Translations under genes and position numbers: made by a program | Shown: in pieces, positions 20,144 to 31,812 of the stretch | Position numbering within the stretch: position 1 is the stretch's first letter | Layout of the letters: the number at the start of each line of letters is the position of its first letter | Assembly (NCBI RefSeq): GCF_052857255.1 | Contig: NC_135505.1 | Location: 61,299,149 to 61,363,148 of the forward strand | DNA length: 64,000 nt | Direction: 5' to 3' | DNA from: Amblyomma americanum | Taxonomy: Eukaryota > Arthropoda > Arachnida > Ixodida > Ixodidae | The notes under the pieces: generated by a model | The model's database searches: none | Told to the model about the DNA's origin: nothing | Seen by the model: the letters and a program-made list of their open reading frames with translations, nothing else

Positions 20144-20787
20144 CAAGCTGACCATTGGAACATGTCGGTGCTGCACATCGTGAAGCTTCAGCGCGAGAAA
20201 TAGCAGAGTGGGCGGGCGTATGCACTAGCCAACGCTGGTTATGCTTAACAGACCAAAGAGGTCATATGCTTCAACAGCTGTCTTAGGGACTTGAATATGA
20301 GAAAAAAAAATGAAAAGTGGCTTTCAGGAAGGGAAATGAAGCAGTAACTGTCTGACATATCTTGTTGGACGCCCGAACTGGGCCAGAATGTGGGGCTCCT
20401 TTTAGTTTTTCTTGTTTGTGATACCAGGTCGTAGACTGTGGTCATTGATTTGATGATGCGAAGTCCTTCACACACTAAGACATAATCTTGACCTCTCTCC
20501 TTCACTTCCAGTTTTCTTTCGCGAGATTTCTCAACAGTGAGGAAATTGCCGACGTAGAGATTGTCGTGCATTGCGCCCACTTTCAGCGGAGGTCATTCAA
20601 GGCGCACCGAATGATCTTGGCTCTCCAGAACGACGTCTTCAGAGCCATGTTCTATGGAGGCTTCCCCAAGGAAGAACGTGTAATCATCATCGACTTGCAC
20701 CCGGAGGGCGTTCTTGGCCTCCTTGGGTAAGTTCAATCAAGTGGTTTGGCAGTTGATGCACAGCCATGTCACGGGACATATGCCATG

Positions 20788-21184
20788 TGTTATTTCTTCT
20801 GAACGTTAGTAACTGTGACCGTTGACACCCCGGCAAGTAACGACTGAACCGCACTAATTAAAGCCGAACTGCGCGTAAGACTCGTTCGGGCGGCGGGGCC
20901 GCGCGCGCGGGAGCTTCACAAAGACGACGCTCTCTCGGTGGCTTTCACTTTCACACTGACTTTATTTACACGGGTCGAAGTTTGACACAAAACACATGGA
21001 TACAAAAGAGAACAGTGGGAAGGGGAGAAAAGAAGGCATCTCGAGCGGTTGGCCTCGGGCAGTCGGGAGAAAGAGATAGCCACTTGTGACCTTGGTCAGA
21101 CCCGGCGCGAGGGCGGGTGTCGCGTTGCCCCACGTTGAGCGTCTTCCCGTTCCGTCCCTTCGAGGCCGTCTCCTATTTTCCACA
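20788..21184 (-). repeat. BEL 3' LTR
   Basis: A 397-bp LTR adjacent to the integrase end; its partner is 26583-26983. It contains a GC-rich GGGCGGCGGGGCCGCGCGCGCGGG segment. Confidence 0.9.
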
Positions 21185-21211
21185 TCCTCCCCCGCAATGA
21201 GCTATTTCTGC

Positions 21212-23188
21212 TCATTGTGCACTGTGTGACACGTCCCAACCTTGAAGTTCGAGAGGGAAAAAGGCTTGCACTGGTCGGCGCATCTCCCCTCTGTTTGGGA
21301 GCACAATCTTGCAAGCGCGCACATTACCGTCCCTTCCTGGGAAGGTCTCCTTGACTCTCGCCATCGGCCACATCTGGCGGGGCGTCCGTTCGTCGCCGAG
21401 CAGCACAATAGCGCCTTCCTGTATGCTTCGCTGCTGTGTAGGCCTGGTGAAGTGAGCGGACCTCAGTTCTAAGAGATACTCCCGCCTCCACCGTTTCCAA
21501 AACAAATCCACAAGTGCGACGCGGTACTTCCATTTTCTTTGCAGCGTTCCACGCGTCGACTTCGCAGAAGCGGCCGCAGTCGTGGACGGCAAAGCTGTTA
21601 GCCGTCGTCCAACAAGGAAATGAGCGGATGTTAGAGGAGCTGGTTCCCCCGCATCCGAGTGGACATATGTGAGGGGACGGGAATTTACGACCGCCTCGAC
21701 CTCTGTGAGAACTGTGTGGAGGCTGTCGAAATCCAGGCTGCTTCTGCCGAGTGTTTTGCGAAGGCACGTTTTCACGGTCCGAACCATTCTTTCCCAGAAG
21801 CCGCCCCACCAGGCCGCTCTTTCCACAATGAATCTCCAGGACATTCGGTGTTCGCTGAGATATGCCTGGACCTCTGTTTCCCTCGATGCCCGAAACATCG
21901 CTGCAATGTCTTTTGACGCTCTTTTAAAGGTCAGAGCGTTATCAGAATAGATTAATTTGCACATCCCGCGTCTAGAAACAAACCTTCTGAGAGCCTTCAG
22001 GAAAGAATTGGATGTGAGGTCTCTCACGAGCTCGAGATGGACTGCTCTGGTTGTAGCGCATGTAAAGAGAGCGATGTACGCCTTGCGAGTCACTCCATTT
22101 TCACTGCAGAATAGCGGCCCTGCAAAGTCGACACCTGCGATCTGGAAGGGGTCAGCCTTGGTGACACGTTCAGGTGGAAGAGGGGCTACGGGTTCAGCTG
22201 CGGGACGCCAACTTTGTCTCTGGCATGGAACGCAGCGCCTAATCACCGACTTTATTGCTTGTCTTCCTCTCAGCACCCAGTAGCGCTCACGGAGGTGGCA
22301 TAGGGTGTCTCGCACTCCAGCATGCAGCAAGCGCATGTGCTCGCGAGCGATGAGCAATAATGCGAACCGGTGTGCGCAAGAGATTACTACTGGATGTTTT
22401 GTTTCTTCCTCTTCGGCGCTATATTGGAGTCTACCGCCAACCCTGAGTAAGCCATCAGCATCGAGGTAGGGGTTGAGAGCTAGGATGGGCGATCTCTTGT
22501 GGAGTGGAGTTGACGACTGAAGTGCTCCTATTTCCTTCGAGAAGCTTGTCATTTGTGACAGTCGAAGCCAGTAGTTCTCGGCCTCCGCCCGTTCTGGTGC
22601 TGTTAACTCTCCTTCTCGTTTCAGTGAGGGGTTCCGAGAGTTATGCAGAAAGCGCTGAATCCAGGCTGTTACGCGAATGACTCTGGTCAAGGAGCTGCTG
22701 TTTTCAATATCTAGCAAAGGCTCCGATGCACTGCAGCTCACTGTATTGAGCATTTGCATGACTCTTTCCTCCTCTGCGCAAATCTTGTTATCGATCTGTG
22801 GCAGAACAGTGGGGTACACTGTTGAAATCTTCAGCCAATCAGGTCCGGTCCACCAGGTTTTACTGTCAATCAAGCTGGATGGCATTATGCCCCTTGTCAA
22901 CAAGTCCGCGGGGTTTTCCTTTCCAGGGCAATGCCTCCAGACTAAAGGATCCGTAAGAGATTGAATCTCTTGCACTCGGTTGGCAATGAAAGGTTTCCAC
23001 CTCAGAGCAGAGCTCTTTATCCAGTTCAGAGCAACAGTCGAGTCACTCCAGCAATGGACTGAAAGAGCTGTCACATTCATCTGCTGAATAAGCGTTTTGG
23101 CCAACCGAGCTCCAATTAGAGCCCCCATTAGCTCCAACCGTGGCAATGACAAGCGCTTTAACGGAGCCACCCTTGACTTTGCCATCAA
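21212..23188 (-). pseudogene. BEL RNase H remainder and integrase
   Basis: A long frame of 658 codons. The RNase H part includes LSLPRLELMGALIGARLA and HCWSDSTVALNWI. The integrase zinc-binding module has HAGVRDTLCHLRERYW and CVPCQRQ. The core has FQIAGVDFAGPLF (Asp), KLIYSDNALTF (Asp) and AAWWGGFWERMVRTVK (Glu). The BEL-type C-terminal extension (RWRREYLLELR, PRQMWPMARVKETFPG) ends at 21212. Intact on its own but out of frame with the upstream RT. Confidence 0.88.
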
Positions 23189-23213
23189 AAGGGATACAGT
23201 GAAGCTCCCGTCT

Positions 23214-24250
23214 TCATTTTTTTGTCTTCACGTAAGCTACGGCACCGTAAACTTTGGGGCTGGCATCACAGAAAACATGTAGCTCCGGCTCGCCATGTTC
23301 TCCCTCCAAGGCGATTTTGCGAGGTACTGAAATGCAGCGAAGCTCAGTAAGCTGCTGGCACCAGCTGTTCCATTTCTCTAATACGTCTGTTGGCAGCTTC
23401 TCATCCCAGTCTGTACCGCGCTCCCAAAGGGTTTGAAACAAAATCTTCGCTGTAGTGGAGTTCGGGGCGAGGAAACCGAAAAGGTCGAAAATACGCGCTG
23501 ACGCTTGTAGCAAAGATCTCTTCGTATCCTGCCGCGTTCTCAAGAAATCTATTAGGGTGTTCATATCAAACACGAAGTCGTCAGCGTGAGGCCTCCATTC
23601 GACACCGAGGATCTTTGTCGTCGTGAGCTCCGGCAAGCTGCCTCGTGCGTTATCACTTTCGAATATCATCGTTGCAAGCTCGGCCGCATCCGATCGCCTC
23701 TTGGGCAGATGCATGCCGGCCTTGTTCATAATGCGCTGCGATTCTTCACAGATCCGCTCCGCCTCCTCTATGGTGTCAGCGCCCGTCACTAGATCGTCCA
23801 CATACAGGTCATTTTTGAGTACATTTGCAGTGCTCGGATAAATGTCCTGCATGGACCCTATATGGTGTTTGAGAGTTGCCGCAAGCAAAAAGGGACTCAA
23901 TGTTGCTCCGAACGGCACTCTCGTCATACGGTACTCTTTGACAGGGGGCAGAGGTTCCGACTGCTTGGGCGCTCGTTCATACCACAGAAAGCGCAGGGCG
24001 TCGCGGTCACTTTCGGCGAGCTGCCCCTGGAGGAATGCCTTTTCTATGTCTGCCATGATAGCGATGCTATGGGTTCGGAACCTGATTAGGATGCCTGGGA
24101 GATTTGGATTCAAATTTGGTCCCGTAAACTGAACATCATTGAACGAGAGCTGACCTTGTGCGCTCGAGGACGCGTCGAAAACAACTCTCAGCCTGGTTGT
24201 CTCACTTGTCGGTCTGACAACGCCTCGATGCGGGAGGTAATAAATAAGTC
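23214..24250 (-). pseudogene. BEL reverse transcriptase and peptidase A17-type region
   Basis: The RT begins near 24245 (VVFDASSSAQGQLSFND) with IMADIEKAFLQ as motif A and NDLYVDDLVTGA carrying the YVDD active site. The A17-type region (KILGVEWRPHADDFVFD, FDLFGFLAPNSTTAKILFQ) and the start of RNase H (ELHVFCDASPKVYGAVAYV) follow. An A-run at 23214-23222 shifts the frame immediately afterwards. The open stretch begins without a natural start, as expected for a polyprotein segment. Confidence 0.85.
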
Positions 24251-24942
24251 ACTTTGGGGACTCACCATTTCCGTTGACCTCCTCGGCGTGTCCGGAAACC
24301 AGGTATTCTCGCTGCGCTTGGTCGTAAGCTTGCATGATGTCGTCACTTCTCAGCAGCTTGGCCGTTAATGACCGAAGCCTCTGCGCAGCTACCCCTTTAT
24401 TGTCAGCTAGATCTGAAGCATTGTGTTTCCAGGGCAGGGCCACCTGATAACGACCATCTCTGTAAGTGACGGTTTCTTGGAAGTCTCTAAGAACTTCGTC
24501 TTCCCTGTTTGTGGGTTCTCTGTCGACTATCCCAAGGTGTTCCAGCTTCTAAAAATGATTTCAGCTGTCTGGATAGGACGTCGTTGTCCTGTTGGGTGGT
24601 CACCAAGATGCGCATGACTCTGGTGGTTGTAATCAAACACGTCGTCGCCGTTGTTTTAGAAACTATACGTTGTAATGTCCACCCAAAGATGGTCTCCACG
24701 GCAACGAGCTTGTCGCTGACACGCTTGACTTTTCCTGACACGCTTGACTTTTCCGGTGGTGACGTCCCAGTATCGGTCAGCGCCAATCAAGATACAGACG
24801 CCGGTGTTTTGTCGATGGTCGCCAGGAGCCAGATCAGCGAGGTGGAGCCCTTGGTCTGCAGCCAGGCTGGTAGCGGAGGCGTCCGGTGGTTGTAGAAAGT
24901 CCCCGGAAATCTCAGGAACTTCGAGGGCCTCGACTCGAATTA

Positions 24943-25404
24943 TGTTGTCGTTATGCCGGCTTCGTAGCCATAACTCGACTCTATTGCACGTTTTGAGCTT
25001 GGCTTCGTGGTCCCAAAGGTGTTAATGGCGAGACGTTCTTTGCCCATCACTCGAAGCTTAAGAAGCTGGGAAACTTCTTCTTTTACGAAAGTTCGTTGGC
25101 TGCCACCGTCGAGCAGTATTCTAACCAAGGCGCGATTGTGTTTCGCTTCTGCCCAGGCTTGTGCTGTCTGCAGGAGCACGCTCGGAGTGGAGTTAGTCTG
25201 TGCCATCTGTAACGATGACTGCACGGTAGTCTCAAGAGGTGCAGGGACGTTTCTTGCATGAGATGGTGTCTGCCTGTTTAACTCGCAGACGCCTGTAGCG
25301 TGCCGGGCGGAGCATTTCGCGCACTTAAGCCACTTGGCTGATCGGCATTCGGTTGCCCGATGGTTCCTTTTCGCGCATTTGAAGCACCTTCTCTCTTTGG
25401 CCAT
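24943..25404 (-). pseudogene. BEL second zinc knuckle and protease
   Basis: Same frame as gag beyond two stops. CFKCAKRNHRATEC and CAKCSARHATGVC are knuckles. LVRILLDGGSQRTFVKEEV is the DUF1758-like aspartic protease loop with DGGS in place of the usual DTGS/DSGS. The frame ends at 24943. The linker to the RT (24250-24940) is out of frame and includes a 19-bp direct duplication, CCTGACACGCTTGACTTTT, near 24716-24752. Confidence 0.8.
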
Positions 25405-25446
25405 TATTTACTTCTTCATTTCTAGCGGAACGCTGACCACACAGTC

Positions 25447-26547
25447 CTACGGAAGGTGATCTTCTGCACCACAAAATGAGCACTGCGACTCCCTGCCTTT
25501 TACAGCGAAGACTGCTGCGGAAGGCCTCTTTCCCTTTAGGCTTGAATCCCTCGGTTTGAGAACAGCGCTCTGCGACTGGCGGCTGCTGTACTGTGCTCGT
25601 TCTCTGCTCTCCACTTCCATTCTTAAGAAATCTAGGAAATCTTGGAGTTCGTCTTGGGGATTGGCTTTAGCGGTAGCTTTCTTCCGGTAGTATTCAAGGC
25701 ACAGCTGATCAGGAATGCTTTTCCTTAAGACAGTCAGCAACAGCACGCCGTACGTACTCGATGTCACTCCCAGTGCCTCGAGGCTTCGGACTCCCGACTG
25801 GATATCACAAAGGGTCCTAAGCCTTTCCATGTCGTGGAGGTTGTGTACCGGGCGAACACCGAGCAACCGTGACATGTGTTCTTCGATTATGACGTCTTCT
25901 TTCCCGAATCTTTCCGTCAGGGTCTTGATCGCTACTGCGTAATTTTCATTGCTTAGGGATAGCCCTTCGATAGCCGCGGCCGCCTTTCCTGTGAGGTAAC
26001 TCGTCATGTACTGGAATTTAGCGATTGCTGAAAGAAGTTCATTCTTGTGAATTGTTGATTCGAACTGATTCCAAAATCTCTGCCATGATCGCAAGTCTCC
26101 ACTGAACTTAGCGATTTCCAGCTTCGGAAGTTTGGTAGTTGCTGACGGTAGCTGGCTCATGGTGATGCCGGTGTTCACTGAAGACTGCGAATTAGGCTCG
26201 GGAAGAGCCCCCGTTACTGACGGAGTTGTCGATCTATCTTCGCTCGAGGTTTGGTTACGTAGGGCTCTTTTGATTCGTGTCTTCGTGACGCTGATTTTCT
26301 CACTGAATACAGATACGGCTGCCAATTCGGCGTCGAGTTCCTGCAGGTCTACCCTCTTCTCGATGCTCTCATTAACTGCTTTAAGCTTTTCTGATTGCTT
26401 CACAAGGAGGTCAAATTGTTCTTCCAGCTCACCGCTCTGGACTGCAGGCTCTTGTAGGAGTGTGGTGGCTGCTGTGATGATCCTGTCGATCGCTTGTCGT
26501 AGTGCGGCTTGCTTCTTCTGGAGTCGTTCCATGGCGTTCTCGATCAC
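25447..26547 (-). pseudogene. BEL gag
   Basis: A 366-codon frame from the ATG at 26547. The N-terminal 100 residues are predicted coiled coil (ERLQKKQAALRQAIDRI, LDAELAAVSVFSEKI). The DUF1759-type core follows (LPKLEIAKFSGDLRSWQRFW, LTERFGKEDVIIEEHMSRLL) and the frame ends in a zinc knuckle starting CSFCGAEDHLP. A TAG (25447-25449) stops it inside the knuckle, and a TAA in the same frame follows before the ATG at 25404. Gag packages element RNA. Confidence 0.85.
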
Positions 26548-26582
26548 TGTTAACTAAGTTTCCCGGGTTTCGGCACCAAAAA

Positions 26583-26983
26583 TGTTATTTCTTCTGAACG
26601 TTAGTAACTGTGACCGTTGACACCCCGGCAAGTAATGACTGAACCGCACTAATTAAAGCCAAACTGCGCGTAAGACTCGTTCGGGCGGCGGGGCCGCGCG
26701 CGCGGGAGCCTCACAAAGACGACGCTCTCTCGGTGGCTTTCACTTTCACACTGACTTTAATTACACGGGTCGAAGTTTGGCACAAAATACATGAATACAA
26801 AAGGGAACAGTGGGAAGGGGAGAAAAGAAGGCATCTCGAGCGGTTGGCCTCGGGCAGTCGGGAGAAAGAGAGATAGAGCCACTTGTGACCTTGGTCAGAC
26901 CCGGCGCGAGGGCGGGTGTCGCGTTGCCCCACGTTGAGCGTCTTCCCGTTCCGTCCCTTCGAGGCCGTCTCCTATTTTCGACA
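26583..26983 (-). repeat. BEL 5' LTR
   Basis: A 401-bp LTR; relative to its partner it has an extra GAGA/AG (AGAGAGATAGAGCC against AGAGATAGCC) and about ten substitutions. Confidence 0.9.
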
Positions 26984-27501
26984 CCATGAATGGTGTGGTA
27001 GCAAACATAACATCCTCAAGCGATTGCGTTTTTTCATACCTAGCGTAACCTCTCCTTTTGGATGCGACCGCACAGCTTGTATACGCCTAAAAAATAGTCG
27101 CCCCACATGACGATAGCCCGAAGGAAATATAATGCGGGAACAAAGCTAAATCATTGCTGATGTTCTTGCCTAGAGCAACCAGGGTTATCGCTTGCGACAT
27201 TCTGTCAAAAGTTTTCAAACTTTCCTAGCACTGTGGTACTGTGACGCTGTAAAAGAAGCCCAAGAAATCTTTCAAGACGCTCTACTTTGACTGGCTGTTT
27301 TGCCTTTTAAATGACGTTGTCTTGACCGGCTGACTATGCAGAAGGAGTTGACTTTGTTATGTGTTGTGCCATTCGCATGATGCTCCTCATTGTCGGAAAT
27401 GAAATGGAAAGCTGAACTTCAGCGCAGTTGTTTGAAGGGTTTGAAGCGGCTTCAGAAATTTATAGGATGCAGAAATTGGAAATGCATTGTGTTTAATTCA
27501 G
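26984..27501. other. Remaining intron of the BTB-BACK gene
   Basis: Begins with the CCATG duplication and ends in the acceptor TTTAATTCAG. No other feature seen. Confidence 0.5.
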
Positions 27502-28096
27502 GTACTTTTACAGCGGCCAGCTTGAAGTGGAAACATTGCATCAGGCACTGTACACTCGGAGCGCAGCTGTCAAATTCCTGGTGCCGGAACTCGCAGAAAA
27601 GTGCACTGCTTACATAAAGCGTAACATGAAGCCGCAGGACGTGTGCCCGGTCTTGGACTACGCTTTCACTATGGGCGAAGGTCACAGTGACCTCCCCGCA
27701 TAGCATCTCCTCCAGGAAGATAGCCTCACCGTCATTTCCTCAGAAGCGTTCGCATGCTGTTCGGTGTGCACGGCTAATTACGTCATCGACTGCGTCGTTG
27801 ACGTGCCCGAGATTTTGGTCTTACGCGCCCTCCACAGGTTGGCACAGGAGCAGCGCCTTCGCTCAGCCGCTGCCGTCGACGGACCGCCTGAGCTCCGAAC
27901 GCTCATGAAGCCCTTCTTCCCCAAACTTCGGTTCCTCGCGCTGTCTGCAGAGGAGTTCGCTTCTGGACCGAAGCTGCGGGGAATCCTAAACGACCACGAG
28001 GCTCGTGCTGTCTTGAGCAATATTCTGAAGAAAGGTTCGCTGCCTTTGCCCGATGGTTTCAGGAACGTCGACTATTCATCGGACGAAGAGGAATAA

Positions 28097-30190
28097 TATG
28101 GAGCGCCCGATGTAGAAGCCCCACCTAAAACGCCTACTGATCAGTACCAAAGCCGCAGCCGCCGGCCTTACTTCGCCCGGTGTTGATACGCCCAGGTGCC
28201 GCGTTTGAACGTTTGTCTGTTTCCGATGAAAGCGTGTTTCTTCTTAATCTTCTGTTCAGTTACGCCATTCTGCTTCACATGCCGAGCATTTTCCTACATT
28301 AATTGCGCCTTTTGCTTTGCCGCATCAGAGAACGCTTAAGCAAGTGTTATACTCGGTGCGCTACTCGCATAGGTTTCTATTCCCGGCAACCATGCAGGAG
28401 AGAATACTGGAGTTGTTTCTGTTGGCCACCGGTGGCATAATAAAGTATGTTCATCTTTCTTCTGAGTCTGCACTTCATTTTTCAATGAGTAAGTGCCGGT
28501 CACAGTCAACGATACAAGAGGGGTGCCTTTTAGTTGCGTTTATAGACATGCTGTTGCCCTTGCTTTAAAAACTGCCACAAACTTGTCTAAAAACGAATGG
28601 AGCTCTTTGAGGAGTAATCTGATTTTGTCCATCGGAGGGTTACTTTTATGCCGTCCTACTTAGAGAAGATTTTATGGAAAAAGGAAGGCAGTTAATTGTG
28701 TCCCGGCGCAGCAACCCACTTCAAGCCGATCTTAAGCCTGTAGATCACGCTATATCGCGTATTTCTGCACCTGACGCGACGACCGACAAGAAATATGAGC
28801 CCTGTCCTGCCGTAAAGTCTGTTGGAAGCGTCGAGTGCTGGAGATCGGTAGATGCCACACCATCCACTTCAATGTTGCAGTTATATGTGTACCACACTGT
28901 ACATCACCGCCGCAGGTTGAAGCTCATGGGTCTGTTTTCAAAACAAAATGTAGGAAGCATGCTGAATTAAGCACGCAGCGCTTTTTTTCTCGGAAGTTCA
29001 CAGCTAAACTGCGGTGCAATTTTTAGCCCTCTAGACGATGTTTGTTGGAAGTATGACTTTGTTGGTCTTACATCACTGTCCTCTGCAGCGCACAAGGAAC
29101 GGCGTGTTTTAGCGTCAACTCATCGGCGTACATATATTCCACTCGCCTCGACACCGCACTTTGGGTGACGTTGTTGATCTGTTTTAGTTTTTTTTTTTCA
29201 ATATGTGACTGGCAGCTCAGGCGAGGGGTATAATCCATATTCCAAGTGGGTACAAATCTCTCAACTGATTTGCACGCAAGTACATGTAGCATGACTCAGT
29301 CCAACGTAGAGAGCAATCAGGCTTCCTGCGGAAAGCTGCAGCAGGTTTGCATGTGCCTACGCGAGACCCATATTTATCCTACCGTCCGGTGTTTATAGGT
29401 GCATGCAATTTCCGTCTGCCAGCTCATTGGTGCCAACCGGTCCACGTGGCGACTGATAGCGCAATCACCGGGGCGTGCCGATTTCGTCGTGCCACCCGTA
29501 TAGCCGCAGTGTGAGTACACGCACTGCTGTCAGAAATAGCCGCACCGAGCCTTCGGGCAAAAATACGTCCAAAAATGTGGAACTAGATCCGTCAAAAGCG
29601 CACTTCCTTCGAGATACGAACACTTGAAGTACCTAGGAATTACAAGCAGCTAACCACGGTTGTAAAATGTTCTTTACTACGCTGGCAAAGTGCATTGCCC
29701 TCACGCGGCACGAAATGATGCATAAATAAACAAAAGCGTTGAGAACACACGACCGTCAATTTGCCATTCGAAAACTTTGCGCTGGAATAAACACAGGATA
29801 ACAACACACGCACGCAATCACTGCTGTCATGTGGCCTTAAATAAGGATACAGCTTTATTCTGTTGGCCTACACACAGGAGCATTCAATCATTTGAGCTTT
29901 CAGGAGATAGCCCAATGTCCGTCATAGGGTGTTAAAATTTTCATGGGTACTCCTTTCAGGCTCCTGCTAGGGGAGGAAACCTTTACTCAGGCGCCGAGCC
30001 CGTCGAGTGGCCCATGGGCATGTTAGTCGGCGGGACGAATTTCCTTGTCCAGGGCACCCTGGGCGTAAGTGGCAGTGCAGCCAGCTCAAAGGCGTGATAC
30101 GCCTGGAGTATTCCAATTTAAAAAGAATAAATTTAGGGCAATCCGTTTTGTTGCATTTTTTGAGGCCTGAAGTGAGGGCTCCCTCTCGCT
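28097..30190. other. Gene-poor stretch
   Basis: The start (28097-28300) is probably the 3' UTR of the BTB-BACK gene. The rest contains short frames only. One at 28674-28970 is open for 98 codons but resembles nothing I know and shows no splice or repeat support. No repeat boundaries recognised. Confidence 0.4.
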
Positions 30191-31000
30191 AGTTGGCCCT
30201 GCCAAACGCCCCTCTCCCGCATATTATCGAATGGGGCGCTTTCGCCACGCTCGTAAACGGGACGAGAGAAAGGCAGAAATCTCAAACATAGAACAACTGG
30301 CGGAGGAACTCCGCAATGATGTTAAGAATGCGAATAATACTCTCAACAAAAATGCGGAACTCGAAGTACTAGACAGCTGCCTTCTTCACATGTGGGAGGC
30401 CAAATCTAGTCTGGAAAAGCGAATTAATAAACATTAGTGGAATTGCAATCTCAGAAGCCGCCTAGCACGCCACAACAAAGAGATTGAGGAATATGGACTT
30501 AGTCTGTGCGGTCAAAACTGGGGAAGAATGTGTGACCAAGCTTGAGGGCAACATCTTCCTGATCAAAACATGCAATCTCCTTCGCTACCTCCTCGATCCA
30601 GAACGCAGTAAGTTAACACAGCGACAAAATTTACAGAATTTAAGTTATAATATTAAAGTTCGGAACAGGAACTCCTCGATGCACTTCGTTGTCGGTATAT
30701 AAGCTCCGCCACCAAAACATACTCATCACGTTATGAGGGTAAATCCAATAGCAAACTAGACGCCTCTATCAATGAATACGAGGTTAGAGCTGAAATACTC
30801 AAGCTCAAAACCAAATCATCCCCGGACCCAATGGTGACAGAAACAATGCTCAGTAACCTAGATGAAAAATTTAAAACAATGCTGATGAATTTCTTGCAAG
30901 AATGCTGGGAGAAGACGAAGATCCCCAAACAGTGGAAAAACCTCTTCGGTAGTTTCTTCCCTAAGCCAGGGAAACCGCTCACCTTAGAAAATCTAACGGC
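30191..31000 (+). pseudogene. LINE C fragment, pre-RT and RT fingers
   Basis: Three frames carry parts of a LINE ORF2 between the endonuclease and the RT palm: EVLDSCLLHMWEAKSSLEKR, then NLLRYLLDPERSKLTQRQNL, then ILKLKTKSSPGPDMVTETML with PKQWKNLFGSFFPKPGKPL (RT motifs 0/1). Several stops and shifts separate them. The fragment ends at about 31000 at the edge of a SINE. Both ends are missing. Confidence 0.7.
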
Positions 31001-31004
31001 GACT

Positions 31005-31244
31005 GCGTTTCGATGGAGGCAAAACGCTAAGGCGCCCGCGTACTGTGTGATGTAAGTGCACGTTAAAGATCCCCAGGTGGTCGAAATTTCCGGAGCCCTC
31101 CACTACGGCACCTATTTCTCCCTTTCTTCTTTCACTTCCTCCTTTACCTCTTCCCTTACGGCGCGGTTCAGGTGTCCGCCGATATATGAGACCGATACTG
31201 CGCCATTTCCTTTCCCCCAAAACCAATTATTATTATTATTATTA
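31005..31244 (+). mobile_element. SINE, 5'-truncated, with ATT tail
   Basis: Lacks the tRNA-like head but has the shared SINE body (TTTCGATGGAGGCAAAACGC, CACGTTAAAGATCCCCAGGT, AATTTCCGGAGCCCTCCACT). The 3' end is different (CTTACGGCGCGGTTCAGGTG, CCGATATATGAGACCGATAC) and is followed by (ATT)5. It represents a second SINE subfamily in the window. Confidence 0.7.
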
Positions 31245-31472
31245 GCCGCCGCGGTGGCTGAGTGGTTATGGCGCTCGGCTGCCGGCCCGAAAGATGCGGG
31301 TTCGATCCCGGCCGCGGCGGTCGAATTTCGATGGAGGCGAAATTCTAGAGGCCCGTGTGCTGTGCGATTTCAGTGCACGTAAAAGAACCCCAGGCGGTCG
31401 AAATTTCCGGAGCCCTTCACTACGGCGTCCCTCATAGCCTGAGTCGCTTTGGGACGTTAAATCGCCATAAAC
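31245..31472 (+). mobile_element. tRNA-headed SINE (Ruka-like)
   Basis: Full length: GCCGCCGCGGTGGCTGAGTGG head, GGTTCGATCCC B box, TTCGATGGAGGCGAAATTCT body, GTCGCTTTGGGACGTTAAAT tail. It sits directly within ATT repeats on both sides, so no separate target duplication can be read. Confidence 0.85.

Positions 31473-31540
<68 letters not shown>
31473..31540. repeat. (ATT)n microsatellite
   Basis: About 22 uninterrupted ATT units, probably the expanded tail of the preceding SINE. Confidence 0.9.
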
Positions 31541-31541
<1 letters not shown>

Positions 31542-31554
31542 ACTTTCAGAAACA

Positions 31555-31799
31555 GCCGCCGCGTTGGCTGAGTGGTTATGGCGCTCGGCTGCTTCCCCGA
31601 AAGACGCGGGTTCGATCCCGTACGCGGCGGTCGAATTTCGATGGAGGCGAAATTCCGGAGGCCCGTGTACTGTGTGATGTCAGTGCACGTTAAAGAACCC
31701 CAGGTGGTCGATATTCCCGGAGCCCCTCACTACGGCGTCTCTCATAGCCTGAGTCGCTTTGGGACGTTAAACCCCCCCCCCCCCCCATAAACCAAACCA
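31555..31799 (+). mobile_element. tRNA-headed SINE (Ruka-like) with 13-bp TSD
   Basis: Full-length SINE of the same family, ending in a C-tract and ATAAACCAAACCA. A perfect 13-bp duplication, ACTTTCAGAAACA, flanks it (31542-31554 and 31800-31812), as expected for LINE-driven insertion. Confidence 0.9.
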
Positions 31800-31812
31800 A
31801 CTTTCAGAAACA

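Larger units (their letters stand above)
20788..26983 (-). mobile_element. BEL/Pao LTR retrotransposon (6196 bp)
   Basis: Two LTRs (20788-21184 and 26583-26983) start TGTTATTTCTTCTG on the plus strand and end CCACA or CGACA. The 5-bp target duplication CCATG is at 20783-20787 and 26984-26988. Coding runs on the minus strand: gag, protease, RT, RNase H, integrase, with BEL-specific features (a DUF1759-like gag, a DUF1758-like protease and a long integrase C-terminus). On the minus strand a purine tract (GCGGGGGAGGA) precedes the 3' LTR, and TGGTGCCGAAACCCGG just inside the 5' LTR is a candidate primer-binding site. The LTRs differ by about ten substitutions and one 4-bp indel by eye (2-3%), so it is not a very recent insertion. 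ORFs are broken in at least three places. Confidence 0.93.
20512..28096 (+). pseudogene. BTB-BACK domain gene, 5'-incomplete, with in-frame stop
   Basis: One exon, 20512-20726 (acceptor TTCACTTCCAG, donor GG|GTAAGT), encodes a BTB/POZ fold: IADVEIVV, RSFKAHRMILALQNDVFRAM, FYGGFPKEERVIIIDLHPEG. The next exon, 27502-28096 (acceptor TTTAATTCAG), joins in frame and continues with YFYSGQLEVETLHQALYTRS, VKFLVPELAEKCTAYIKRNM and the BACK segment (PEILVLRALHRLAQEQ, PFFPKLRFLALSAEEF), ending SSDEEE. BTB-BACK proteins usually act as Cullin-3 substrate adaptors. The intron of 6775 bp holds a complete BEL element. A TAG at 27701-27703 interrupts the frame after GEGHSDLPA, and the same frame is open on both sides of it. 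The upstream exon with the start codon is not visible. It could be a pseudogene, a recent nonsense allele or an assembly error. Confidence 0.75.

Noticed and set aside
28674..28970. 98-codon open frame
   Set aside because: No domain, no splice support and no duplicate; kept only as part of the gene-poor stretch.
31245..31330. tRNA-like A and B boxes that could be called tRNA genes
   Set aside because: The same head is followed by a repeated SINE body in several places (18399-18631, 31555-31799) with target duplications; no cloverleaf with a proper acceptor stem.
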